Made by a program: the position numbers and the translations under genes
In this document: piece after piece, positions 1-7,931 of the stretch
How positions within the stretch are numbered: the first letter of the stretch is position 1
Layout of the letters: each line of letters begins with the position of its first letter
The notes under the pieces: model-generated
Seen by the model: only the letters and a program-made list of their open reading frames with translations
Told to the model about the DNA's origin: nothing
Database searches by the model: none
Source: an uncultured Draconibacterium sp.
Lineage (GTDB): Bacteria; Bacteroidota; Bacteroidia; Bacteroidales; Prolixibacteraceae
DNA: 64,000 nucleotides
Direction of reading: 5' to 3'
Assembly (NCBI RefSeq): GCF_913060805.1
Contig: NZ_CAJXTC010000016.1
Span: 1 to 64,000, forward strand

Positions 1-2
1 TC

Positions 3-143
3 GTTTGTGTACCTGCTTTTTTTGCCTGGTTATACCGGCTCAACCGTATCCAGAGAGACTACGGGCACCGGGGCTGGCATAAGAAGCGGATTGCCCGCCA
101 GCTCCCTGAGTTTATCACCATCAAACAACGCATTTATCAGTAG
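3..143 (+). CDS. traF: TraF-like (DUF4133) conjugation protein, C-terminal end only
   Basis: Frame 3 is open from the left edge and stops at a TAG at 141-143. It encodes about 46 residues ending in GHRGWHKKRIARQLPEFIT and a short tail. The basic, aromatic tail after a hydrophobic stretch (VPAFFAWLY) resembles the C-terminus of TraF (DUF4133), a small inner-membrane protein that normally lies directly before traG in Bacteroidetes conjugative elements. The stop is 4 bases before the traG ATG, so the two are translationally close. The gene is cut by the window edge, so length and start cannot be judged. The name rests on position plus a short tail. Confidence 0.6.
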   Translation, partial: VCVPAFFAWLYRLNRIQRDYGHRGWHKKRIARQLPEFITIKQRIYQ

Positions 144-147
144 TAAC

Positions 148-2562
148 ATGAGAGTAAAACCAATACAAATCAGTCTGCCTGTACTGGGATTTGACGGAGA
201 TATCCTGATCTCCAATAACCTGGATATGGGATTCGGACTGCGACTATTTTTACCGGAGTTGTTGTCTTGCAGCACGGAAAAATTATACATGCTTCACGAT
301 ACCTTTCAGCGGGTAGTAAACATCCTACCGGAAAATACCCTGCTTCACAAGCAGGACTTCTTTTTCCCCGAAGATTTTTCCGCAAATCACGATACGGCAT
401 TAAAGAACCAACAAAGCTTAACGGGAAACTATCTTGATCATTTTCAGGGAAGAAGCTACCTGAAACATGAATGCTACCTCTATGTGAGTTTGTTGAATAC
501 CGGCCTCTTAAAAAACTACCTGGGCTCTTCGCTGATTTTTTCACGCAAAGCACGGCTGGAAGAAGCCCGGCTACAGGAAAAGATCCGGGAACTGCAGACC
601 AACCTGGCCTCGATCTTCCGTCAGGCAGGAATAGAAAGTATACTGATAACCAGAGAACAAGCCATGGGGACAGAATCTGAAATTGGCCTGATTGAGCGCT
701 ATCTGACTTTGAATTTCATTGAAGGACAGCCTCTGTTGGGAGGAATTGATTTCCGGGACAGGTTACGGGTGATGGACCGCTTTGTGGAGATTCTCAGTTT
801 GAGTGACCATTCGCACTTGCCATCAGAAGTACGCCCCACAAGCGGCCATCCCCGCACCGGGCTGCCCGTGTCGCTGGTGTATCCGCTGAGCTGGCACCTG
901 CCGTATTCACATATTACCAACCAGTTTATCTATGTGCCGGGACAACAGGAAGTAAAAGCAGGACTGGAAGGCGATTACAAAAAGATCTACAGCCTGTCAA
1001 AATTTTCCTCGGAGAACAAGGTCAATGCCAGTTTAATTGAAAATTTTCTGGACACCGTGCAAACCTCGGGAGAGAAGATCGTTAAAACCCACTTTAATGT
1101 GACACTACTTGATACTTCGATCTCAAATTTGAAGAAAATCAAAAGTGAAGCGGCCACGGCTTTTTCCCTGATGAACTGTTTCCCTTACCAGCATACTTTT
1201 GATCTGCCGTTTTTGTTTTTTGCCGGATTGCCCTTCAGTACTCAGCTGCCCGAAACAGAACTGTTTTTGACCCAGGTGCCGCAAGCCTGCTGCCTGACCA
1301 ATTTTGAAGGCGCGGTCAAGAACTCTGGTTCAACATTTACTATTCACCTGTCGGATCGGATGGAAGGCTGCCCGGTAAAAATTGACCTGTCGGACGAGCC
1401 CATGAAAAAGCACCTGATCCATAACCGCAACAAAATCATTATCGGCGGATCGGGATCCGGAAAATCCTTTTTTACCAATCACCTGCTGCGGCAGTATGCC
1501 GAAAGTAAAAACTGCCATGTTGTATTGCTGGATGTGGGGCGTAGCTATGAGATCCTGACCCGCTACCTTGATGAACGACTAAAGGAAAAAGGCGGGGCGA
1601 AAATGATTGAGTTCTCAGAGACGAATCCCATTTCCTTTAATCCTTTTGTGGTGGATGGAACCCCGGACCTGGAACGCCGGCAAACCATTCTGTCGGTTAT
1701 TTACACTATCTACAAAGAACAGCTTACCGAAATGGAAAAGGATGTAATTGCTTTTTCGGTTAACCGCTATTTTGAGACAAAACGTAAAAAGAAACGTTCG
1801 TTTAACGATTACTACGAGTTTTGCAAGGACATCATTCCACGGCTTGCCAGGGAAGAATCCATAGAGTTTAACAGCAACGAATTTTTCTTTATCCTCAGTA
1901 AATACTACAAGGGAGGAGAATACGATTACCTGCTGAATAAGCCCATGCAAACCGATGAGTTTTTCTCGTGCCCATTTCTTGTTTTTGAACTGGATGCCAT
2001 CAAAGACCATCCGGTAATTTTTCCGGTGGCCACGCTGATTATCATGGATATTTTCCTGCAGAAGATGCGAAAGCTGAAACGCACGCGAAAAGTGATCTGT
2101 CTGGAAGAAGCCTGGAAAGCCATTGCCACGCCACAAATGGCCGATTACCTGAAGTATTTTTTCAAAACCATCCGAAAATTTTTTGGTGAAGCCATGGTTG
2201 TAACACAGGAAGTGGATGATGTGATCTCATCACCCATAATCCGTGATGCTATTATCAACAATGCCGATACAAGGATTTTGCTGGACATGGGCAAGTTCAA
2301 AAACAAGTTCGATGAGATCAGCCGCTTCCTGGGATTAAATGCTTTTCAAAAAGAACAAATCCTGTCGATCAATAAAAATCTTCCATCCAACCGAAAATTT
2401 AAGGAGGTATTTATCTCGCTTGGAGAATATTCCCGTGTATTTGCCCTGGAAGTTAGCCGGGCTGAATACTATTGTTACACCACCGAACAAACCGAAAAGG
2501 AACAAGTGCTGGAACAACTGATTGCAGACCAATCTATTCTTGAGATCTTAAAACAAATGTAA
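148..2562 (+). CDS. traG: TraG family conjugation ATPase (VirB4-like)
   Basis: About 804 residues. This is the VirB4-type ATPase that powers pilus assembly and substrate transfer of the type IV secretion system at the inner membrane. Visible motifs are a Walker A, GGSGSGKSFF, near residue 435 and a Walker B, VICLEEAW, near residue 650, followed by an arginine-rich C-terminal region. I chose the ATG at 148 rather than the in-frame ATG at 7 because the upstream stretch is the traF coding end in another frame, and the protein then begins with the expected MRVKPIQISLPVLG. Next comes the periplasmic-protein pair at 2584 and 3243. Both TraG/VirB4 identity and completeness look secure. Confidence 0.93.
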   Translation: MRVKPIQISLPVLGFDGDILISNNLDMGFGLRLFLPELLSCSTEKLYMLHDTFQRVVNILPENTLLHKQDFFFPEDFSANHDTALKNQQSLTGNYLDHFQGRSYLKHECYLYVSLLNTGLLKNYLGSSLIFSRKARLEEARLQEKIRELQTNLASIFRQAGIESILITREQAMGTESEIGLIERYLTLNFIEGQPLLGGIDFRDRLRVMDRFVEILSLSDHSHLPSEVRPTSGHPRTGLPVSLVYPLSWHLPYSHITNQFIYVPGQQEVKAGLEGDYKKIYSLSKFSSENKVNASLIENFLDTVQTSGEKIVKTHFNVTLLDTSISNLKKIKSEAATAFSLMNCFPYQHTFDLPFLFFAGLPFSTQLPETELFLTQVPQACCLTNFEGAVKNSGSTFTIHLSDRMEGCPVKIDLSDEPMKKHLIHNRNKIIIGGSGSGKSFFTNHLLRQYAESKNCHVVLLDVGRSYEILTRYLDERLKEKGGAKMIEFSETNPISFNPFVVDGTPDLERRQTILSVIYTIYKEQLTEMEKDVIAFSVNRYFETKRKKKRSFNDYYEFCKDIIPRLAREESIEFNSNEFFFILSKYYKGGEYDYLLNKPMQTDEFFSCPFLVFELDAIKDHPVIFPVATLIIMDIFLQKMRKLKRTRKVICLEEAWKAIATPQMADYLKYFFKTIRKFFGEAMVVTQEVDDVISSPIIRDAIINNADTRILLDMGKFKNKFDEISRFLGLNAFQKEQILSINKNLPSNRKFKEVFISLGEYSRVFALEVSRAEYYCYTTEQTEKEQVLEQLIADQSILEILKQM

Positions 2563-2583
2563 AACCATAAAAACAAAAAGAAC

Positions 2584-3228
2584 ATGAAAAATCTAATCGT
2601 CTTCATTTTAATTGTCATTCTTGCAGTAGCTGCAAGTACAAGCAAAGCTCAGACTCCGGTAACGGATGTCGGAGCCGGAATACAACGCGAAGCCCTCTGG
2701 ACACAGGAAGAAGGAATCCTTTCCAAAATCAACCTGTACAATGTGCTGATCAAAGCCCTGAACGGTGATATCAAAGGACTTACCGGAGAAATATTAGGCA
2801 TCGATCAGAAAATGCTGGAAAGCCTGGAGAAAGTTTCCCTGCTGATCAAAGACTACAAACGTATAAAGGAGACCAAAGATATCCTGCAGCAGATCATCGC
2901 TATCTATACCGACAAAGTGCCTCTATTAGTACAGGACGGAAATTTTACCACCCAACAGGCGGCTGCCATTGTGCAGAGTTTTGACCTGATTCTGGATGAT
3001 AGTAAAGCATTGGTCACATCGATTTTAAATATCATCGTTAAAGACAACCTGTTTATGATGGATGATAAACAGCGCTACGATGCCATTAACGGAATCTACC
3101 TGAGTGTAAAACAACACTACGGAACCATCTGCTACCTGCACAACAAATTGATGTATGCTTCCTACCTGAAAAGCTATGACAGCGGCGACCTGGAAGGTTT
3201 TGCCATGTATTACAGTCTGTATCACTAA
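2584..3228 (+). CDS. Secreted conjugation-module protein, TraI/DUF4141-like position
   Basis: 214 residues with a clear signal peptide (MKNLIVFILIVILAVAASTS then KAQ). The mature part is almost wholly helical, with heptad-like leucines at residues 40-110 (GLTGEILGIDQKMLESLEKV), so a periplasmic coiled coil is likely. It lies 21 bases after traG and 14 before the next secreted protein, in the slot where Bacteroidetes elements carry TraI (DUF4141), a VirB5-like component. I assign it to that role by position and architecture, not by a recognised motif. It may serve as a pilus-tip or channel-associated protein. Confidence 0.6.
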   Translation: MKNLIVFILIVILAVAASTSKAQTPVTDVGAGIQREALWTQEEGILSKINLYNVLIKALNGDIKGLTGEILGIDQKMLESLEKVSLLIKDYKRIKETKDILQQIIAIYTDKVPLLVQDGNFTTQQAAAIVQSFDLILDDSKALVTSILNIIVKDNLFMMDDKQRYDAINGIYLSVKQHYGTICYLHNKLMYASYLKSYDSGDLEGFAMYYSLYH

Positions 3229-3242
3229 TCAACTTAGACACA

Positions 3243-3953
3243 ATGAAACGAATAACAATACTGCTTATGATGGTTCTATTGCTTTTTGCGGCAGCAGAAC
3301 AGTCAAAAGCACAGCTGATTGAGATTAAACCCTGGCACGGTTACTATCCTGAAATGGAAGGAACTTATCCGCTGACTTTTATTGCCTTTACCGGCTGGTT
3401 GATACCTATACCTCATGTTTTTGTACGTACCTGGCCAACGCATTATTATGTGGAAGTAGGAGCACTTCCGGTTACCGATGGAGGAGAAATTGCGGGAGAG
3501 CTCAAAACAGGTCTTTTACGAATTGTCGCCAAGGCCATCGAACGCAGCCAGATGAAAGGCAGGCAGGAAGAAACAGAAGGAATAAAAGTCAATACGGACT
3601 TTACCCAACAGATAAGTGATAAATTATTTGATGCCCGCTCGGACGAACTGAGTGATATCTACAAGCTGGCAGCACAGTTTCTCAAACTCTATCAAAAAGT
3701 GAATAAGCTGGGAAGCCTTAAGAACTCAGCAGAAATTCACTCAATCTATGAGGAGGAAGCTGATCAGCTATTAATGCAGTTTATAATGGTCAACCTGTTT
3801 CAGACCGAACATGGAAGCAAACTGGATGCTTTTACCAGCATCAGCAGGGAGATGTGGAACCTGCTGGGAGAGCTGGATTATACCCACGGCAAACTGCTCT
3901 TTTTTAACAGCTACAACAGCCAGCCGCTGAGCTATTCTTTTTTGAGCAAATAA
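3243..3953 (+). CDS. Secreted conjugation-module protein of unknown family
   Basis: 236 residues with a signal peptide (MKRITILLMMVLLLFAAAEQ, then SKAQ). The first 70 mature residues are rich in W, Y and P (IKPWHGYYPEMEG, WLIPIPHVFVRTWPTHYYVE), suggesting a beta-rich segment, and the remainder (residues 100-225) is helical. I do not recognise the family. It sits between the TraI-like gene and traJ in an unbroken co-directional run, so a periplasmic role in the transfer channel or pilus is likely. CTnDOT-type elements as I know them have one secreted gene here, so a second one is a point of difference. Confidence 0.65.
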   Translation: MKRITILLMMVLLLFAAAEQSKAQLIEIKPWHGYYPEMEGTYPLTFIAFTGWLIPIPHVFVRTWPTHYYVEVGALPVTDGGEIAGELKTGLLRIVAKAIERSQMKGRQEETEGIKVNTDFTQQISDKLFDARSDELSDIYKLAAQFLKLYQKVNKLGSLKNSAEIHSIYEEEADQLLMQFIMVNLFQTEHGSKLDAFTSISREMWNLLGELDYTHGKLLFFNSYNSQPLSYSFLSK

Positions 3954-3977
3954 ATATTAACCGATTAACAAAAAAGT

Positions 3978-4928
3978 ATGCTATTACAAGTACTGACAAC
4001 CAATGATTTTTTTGCTTTTACCGATACACTGGTGGACTCCGGTGTTAACCATGCCCGTATACTGGTAGATATGGCACGAGCCATTGGCGGGATCGCAGCT
4101 TTCTTTTACATCTCTAAACGGATTTATGAGCAACTGATCGCAGATAATCCGGTATCTATTCTTCCATTGCTACGACCTTTTGCGCTGGTGCTGGTGATCA
4201 CCTTTTGGGGACCTTTTGTGAATATGCTACTGGCACCCACAAAAGGATTGACCCATTTATCGGAAGCCGTTTATGCCGATAAAAAGCACATTGTAAAAGA
4301 GCGGCTGGAGGACAAACAGCAGGCTATTCTAAGCACTGATCTTCCCCTGTTTTATGAGAACGAAGAGAAGGAAGCCGATCTCTGGGACAAAGGGGTGAAC
4401 CTGATCCTGACCACTTACAACATATTTAGCGGAAGGGCGATTCAAAACCAAATCAACTTTTATATCATGGATGCCACCCGGCAACTGCTGGAATCCTTTT
4501 TTGAAGTGCTGGTTTACCTGATTGCTTTTTTGCGAACGGTGTTTTGCGTGTTACTGGTGATCTTTGGACCGCTGGTATTTGCCCTGTCCATTTTTGATGG
4601 TTTTCAGGACAACTACCTGCAATGGATTGCCAGGTTTATCAATGTCAACCTTTATTTGCCCATTGCTTTGCTGATCCTTTCTATCGTGCAGGAGATCCTG
4701 ATCTTTGTACTGGAAATGGAAATTGCCCAGATCAACGCCATGCTGATTTATGAGCCCAAACTGTTTTTTGTTTCCAACCTGATTGTTCCCGTTTGCGGAA
4801 TCATCGGAATGGCCATGGTACCCAAGATCTCATCATGGATCATCCATGCTTCAGGAACCAATTCCGGTGGAGGCAGACTGGTGCGAACAGCAGCGGTGAT
4901 GGCTATTACCAAAGGTGCCATGAAGTAG
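3978..4928 (+). CDS. traJ: TraJ, polytopic inner-membrane protein of the conjugation channel (VirB6-like)
   Basis: 316 residues with several hydrophobic segments, at about residues 30-46 and 62-86, then a long soluble insert (residues 90-165), then segments near 175-200, 210-240 and 260-285. The C-terminus is glycine-rich (GTNSGGGRLVRTAAVMAITK). This is the arrangement of TraJ of Bacteroidetes conjugative transposons, thought to form part of the inner-membrane translocation channel like VirB6. Position between the secreted pair and traK supports it. No signal peptide is needed because the first helix inserts directly. Confidence 0.85.
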   Translation: MLLQVLTTNDFFAFTDTLVDSGVNHARILVDMARAIGGIAAFFYISKRIYEQLIADNPVSILPLLRPFALVLVITFWGPFVNMLLAPTKGLTHLSEAVYADKKHIVKERLEDKQQAILSTDLPLFYENEEKEADLWDKGVNLILTTYNIFSGRAIQNQINFYIMDATRQLLESFFEVLVYLIAFLRTVFCVLLVIFGPLVFALSIFDGFQDNYLQWIARFINVNLYLPIALLILSIVQEILIFVLEMEIAQINAMLIYEPKLFFVSNLIVPVCGIIGMAMVPKISSWIIHASGTNSGGGRLVRTAAVMAITKGAMK

Positions 4929-5016
4929 CAGGCAATGCCTGTGATATTTAATGAGGGACATTTGAGTTTCAATCACGGCAGGAAACAAACAGGAAAACAT
5001 TAATCAATATTAAAAA

Positions 5017-5643
5017 ATGCATAAACAATTTGATATACAACGTAAGTTCCGCTTTATCGTTTACGTGCTGGTTTTAATCAGCTTCTCGCTGATCGGTGTA
5101 AGCAGTTACATTTTTTATGAATCTGTACAACTGGTGGAGCTTTCCAAAGAAAAAATCTATGTGCTGGATAACGGTAAATCGCTATTGGTAGCCCTTCGCG
5201 AAGATATCAGTGAGAACCGTGATGCCGAAGCCCGGGATCATGTAAAACGATTCCATGAACTGTTTTTTACCCTGGAACCCGATAAAACCTACATCGAAAA
5301 CAATGTTCGCGAAGCATTGTATCTGGCCGACCGGAGTGCGATGGAGCAATATCAGGCTTTTAAGGAGAACAACCTGTATAACCAGGTGATCGCTTCTGAT
5401 ATCAGCATGACCTTACAGACGGATTCCATTCGGCTGGATTTTTCAGCATATCCCTATCGCTTTACGTTTATCGGAAAACAAAAGATCGTTCGTAAATCCA
5501 ACATCACCATTCGCAGCTTAAAGACCTCCGGTTACCTGAGAAACATCTCCCGTACGGACAATAATCCGCATGGCTTTCTGATGGAAAACTGGCGGATCGA
5601 TGAAAACAAAGACCTGGAAAGCATACGCAGAAAATCTTTCTAA
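5017..5643 (+). CDS. traK: TraK conjugation protein (VirB8-like)
   Basis: 208 residues with a short cytoplasmic N-terminus, one transmembrane helix at residues 11-35 (FIVYVLVLISFSLIGVSSYI) and a periplasmic domain. That is the VirB8 layout, and TraK is its Bacteroidetes counterpart, an assembly factor bridging the inner-membrane complex. The domain contains the typical acidic and aromatic text (HELFFTLEPDKTYIENNV). It begins 88 bases after traJ and is followed 11 bases later by the traL-like gene. Full length looks normal. Confidence 0.85.
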   Translation: MHKQFDIQRKFRFIVYVLVLISFSLIGVSSYIFYESVQLVELSKEKIYVLDNGKSLLVALREDISENRDAEARDHVKRFHELFFTLEPDKTYIENNVREALYLADRSAMEQYQAFKENNLYNQVIASDISMTLQTDSIRLDFSAYPYRFTFIGKQKIVRKSNITIRSLKTSGYLRNISRTDNNPHGFLMENWRIDENKDLESIRRKSF

Positions 5644-5654
5644 AAACTTCAACA

Positions 5655-5987
5655 ATGAATAATCAAAACAACATTCCAAATCCGAAAGATCACAGCCGTT
5701 TTACCCGCTGGGTAAACGATCTGGACGATAAAGACAAAAACCTTGATCCTCTGAAACGAAAAAGCAAATGGATTTTGATTACTGCTTTTCTGTTCGCCCT
5801 GTTCGCCATCTCTTTTATCTGGTTCCCGACAGGAAAGGTAAAACCACAGAAAGTGGAAGCACCAATAGCCGGACCGTTAACCGATGCACCAACAAACGGT
5901 GGCCATTCTGCTTTTGAACTGCCCGTTGATTCATTTGAAAACCAATTAAAATCGTACATCAATGAAAAAAATTTTGATAAAGAATAA
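5655..5987 (+). CDS. traL: TraL-like small membrane protein
   Basis: 110 residues with a charged N-terminal cytoplasmic part (RFTRWVNDLDDKDKNLDP), one transmembrane helix at residues 39-57 (WILITAFLFALFAISFIWF) and a short periplasmic tail. Size and topology fit TraL (DUF3989) of Bacteroidetes elements, which lies between traK and traM. The last 26 bases overlap the start of traM, implying translational coupling. The family call rests on position and topology; the sequence itself is short and divergent. Confidence 0.7.
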   Translation: MNNQNNIPNPKDHSRFTRWVNDLDDKDKNLDPLKRKSKWILITAFLFALFAISFIWFPTGKVKPQKVEAPIAGPLTDAPTNGGHSAFELPVDSFENQLKSYINEKNFDKE

Positions 5988-7116
5988 AGCGCTGTTTATC
6001 CTTCCTCTGGCATTATTGCCCTTTGTGATTTTGATCTTCTGGGTATTGGGTGGAGGAGGAGCTTCAGAGGAAAAAAAGAAGCTTGCACAGTCACCGAATA
6101 AAGGAATAAACTATGACCTGCCGGATGCCGATAATTCCATTGAAATCTATGATAAAATGGAAGCTTATCAGAAGGATGAATCACAATTGGCACAGGTGCC
6201 TGAAGTTGACGTAAATGATACAACGAAGCAGGACGAAGTCAGTAATCAGGATACAATGAAGCAGGACAACACCATGTTGGATGAAAATGCCAATCAGAAT
6301 GAAATTCTTGCTCATATCCGAAATAAAGAAAAGCAGGTGCAACAGGAACTGCAAGGAAAACCGGAAGTTCGAAAGAGTGGGAAAAAACCATCTCCCCAAT
6401 ACCAGAATAAGCCTATTAAACCTGTAGTTAAGAAACAGGCTGAAACAACAAAATCAGTTACGTCGACAGAACCAACAACAGGCATTGAAGAACTGGATGA
6501 GATCATCGATGAAAACATCGTGCTTAACCGAAGAAATGATTCTCTAGAATATACGCTTCAACAAGCGCAGGGACGCTTGCAACGGATCGAGGCCATACAA
6601 AACCGGTCCTTTACCCTGGAGAAGAAAAGGTCATCCGGATTTAATCCAAAGGAGACGCCGAAGCAAGAGCTGATCAAAGCAGAGATTTATGAAACCGCAA
6701 CGGTGTTGAATGGTAACCGGGTAAAACTTCGTCTGCTGGAAGACACCTGGATCAATGCTCAGAAAATACCACGTAACACATTTCTATACGGGATCTGCAA
6801 GATCAAAAACGAACGGCTTCTGATCGAAATCACCCAAATGCCTGTTCAGGAAATCTTTGTCCCGGTAAAACTCACGATCTGTGATCTGGATGGACTGGAA
6901 GGGGTGTATGTGCCGGATAATGCTGCCCGCAAAGTCTACCAGGAGGTGGGAGCTTCTACCAATACTTCTTCACTGATGGGAGTTACAAACAATCCGCTGA
7001 CCTATACAGGAATCCGTGCAGCCGACCGGGCTGCCCAAACCATGCTCAAACGGGTACGCCTGAAAAAAGTAACCGTCAAGAAAAACACACTTGTTTATAT
7101 CATCAATCAAAAATAA
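5962..7116 (+). CDS. traM: TraM conjugation protein (VirB10-like)
   Basis: 384 residues. An N-terminal transmembrane helix (residues 10-31, FILPLALLPFVILIFWVLGG) is followed by a long low-complexity, charged linker (about 35-170, rich in Q, N, D and K) and a folded C-terminal domain (about 215-384, with LEDTWINAQKIPRNTFLYG and the downstream LDGLEGVYVPD). This is the TraM architecture: an inner-membrane anchor, a periplasm-spanning linker and a core-complex domain, like VirB10. It starts inside traL and is followed 5 bases later by traN, so the three are tightly coupled. Confidence 0.88.
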   Translation: MKKILIKNKALFILPLALLPFVILIFWVLGGGGASEEKKKLAQSPNKGINYDLPDADNSIEIYDKMEAYQKDESQLAQVPEVDVNDTTKQDEVSNQDTMKQDNTMLDENANQNEILAHIRNKEKQVQQELQGKPEVRKSGKKPSPQYQNKPIKPVVKKQAETTKSVTSTEPTTGIEELDEIIDENIVLNRRNDSLEYTLQQAQGRLQRIEAIQNRSFTLEKKRSSGFNPKETPKQELIKAEIYETATVLNGNRVKLRLLEDTWINAQKIPRNTFLYGICKIKNERLLIEITQMPVQEIFVPVKLTICDLDGLEGVYVPDNAARKVYQEVGASTNTSSLMGVTNNPLTYTGIRAADRAAQTMLKRVRLKKVTVKKNTLVYIINQK

Positions 7117-7121
7117 TCGTC

Positions 7122-7922
7122 ATGAAACAGTCACTATTAATTATCGTATATTTTTTCTTTTCACTGGCAATAAATGCCCAGAACCAAATAGAAATCTGCC
7201 AAAACAAAACAACACACCTGATTGCAAAGGAGAAGATCACCTATGTACAGGTTGGAGATCCTGATAAACTAATTGCGGAAGTCGTTCCCGAACAACCGAA
7301 TATGGTCCGGGTAAAAGCTGTGGATGATTTTGAGGGAGAATCCTCGATAACGGTAGTGAGTGCCAATCGCTCGTATTCCTTGTTTGTAAAATATTCTGAT
7401 GCGAATAAGATTTCTTATCAACTGGAAGATTTTATCGGACAGATTGCCGGAAATATAAATATAGGACCGGTACCGGAATATCTGCTAAAAGAATTGTGTG
7501 GCCAGATTCTCAATGATTGTACGCAAAAACCGATTCAGACAAAAAGCAAAAAAGACGGTATTATTTTTCGTTTGAGAAATCTTTATCTAAAACAAGACCT
7601 GCTATTCTTTGAGCTGGAAATCACCAACACCACTAATATCGTTCTGGATATGGAGGCCATTCACTGGTGGATCGATGACAGGAAGCAGGTAAAAGCCACT
7701 AATGCGCAGGAATACCAGGTGAAAGAATTGTACCGGCATTACAAATGGGAGCGCATCCCTGCTAAAACCACACTTCGGGAGGTTGTAGTATTACCCAAGT
7801 TTATTGTTCCCGATAAACGCATCTTAAAGATCGAACTTCTAGAAAAAGCATTGGGAAACACCGGACGCAAACTAACGTTGGAGGTGAAAAACAAAGCCAT
7901 CCTAAAAGCCAACTCATTCTAA
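7122..7922 (+). CDS. traN: TraN conjugation protein (DUF4138, VirB9-like)
   Basis: 266 residues with a signal peptide (MKQSLLIIVYFFFSLAINAQ). The N-terminal half shows the beta-rich pattern of TraN: TTHLIAKEKITYVQVGD then IIAEVVPEQPNMVRVKA-like strands, and the C-terminal half carries LRNLYLKQDLLFFELEITN, which matches the conserved region of DUF4138. TraN is an outer-membrane-facing partner of TraM in the core complex. It lies 5 bases after traM and 9 bases before the coupling-protein gene. Bacteroidetes elements usually continue with traO here; in this window they do not. Confidence 0.85.
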   Translation: MKQSLLIIVYFFFSLAINAQNQIEICQNKTTHLIAKEKITYVQVGDPDKLIAEVVPEQPNMVRVKAVDDFEGESSITVVSANRSYSLFVKYSDANKISYQLEDFIGQIAGNINIGPVPEYLLKELCGQILNDCTQKPIQTKSKKDGIIFRLRNLYLKQDLLFFELEITNTTNIVLDMEAIHWWIDDRKQVKATNAQEYQVKELYRHYKWERIPAKTTLREVVVLPKFIVPDKRILKIELLEKALGNTGRKLTLEVKNKAILKANSF

Positions 7923-7931
7923 TCAGGAAAA

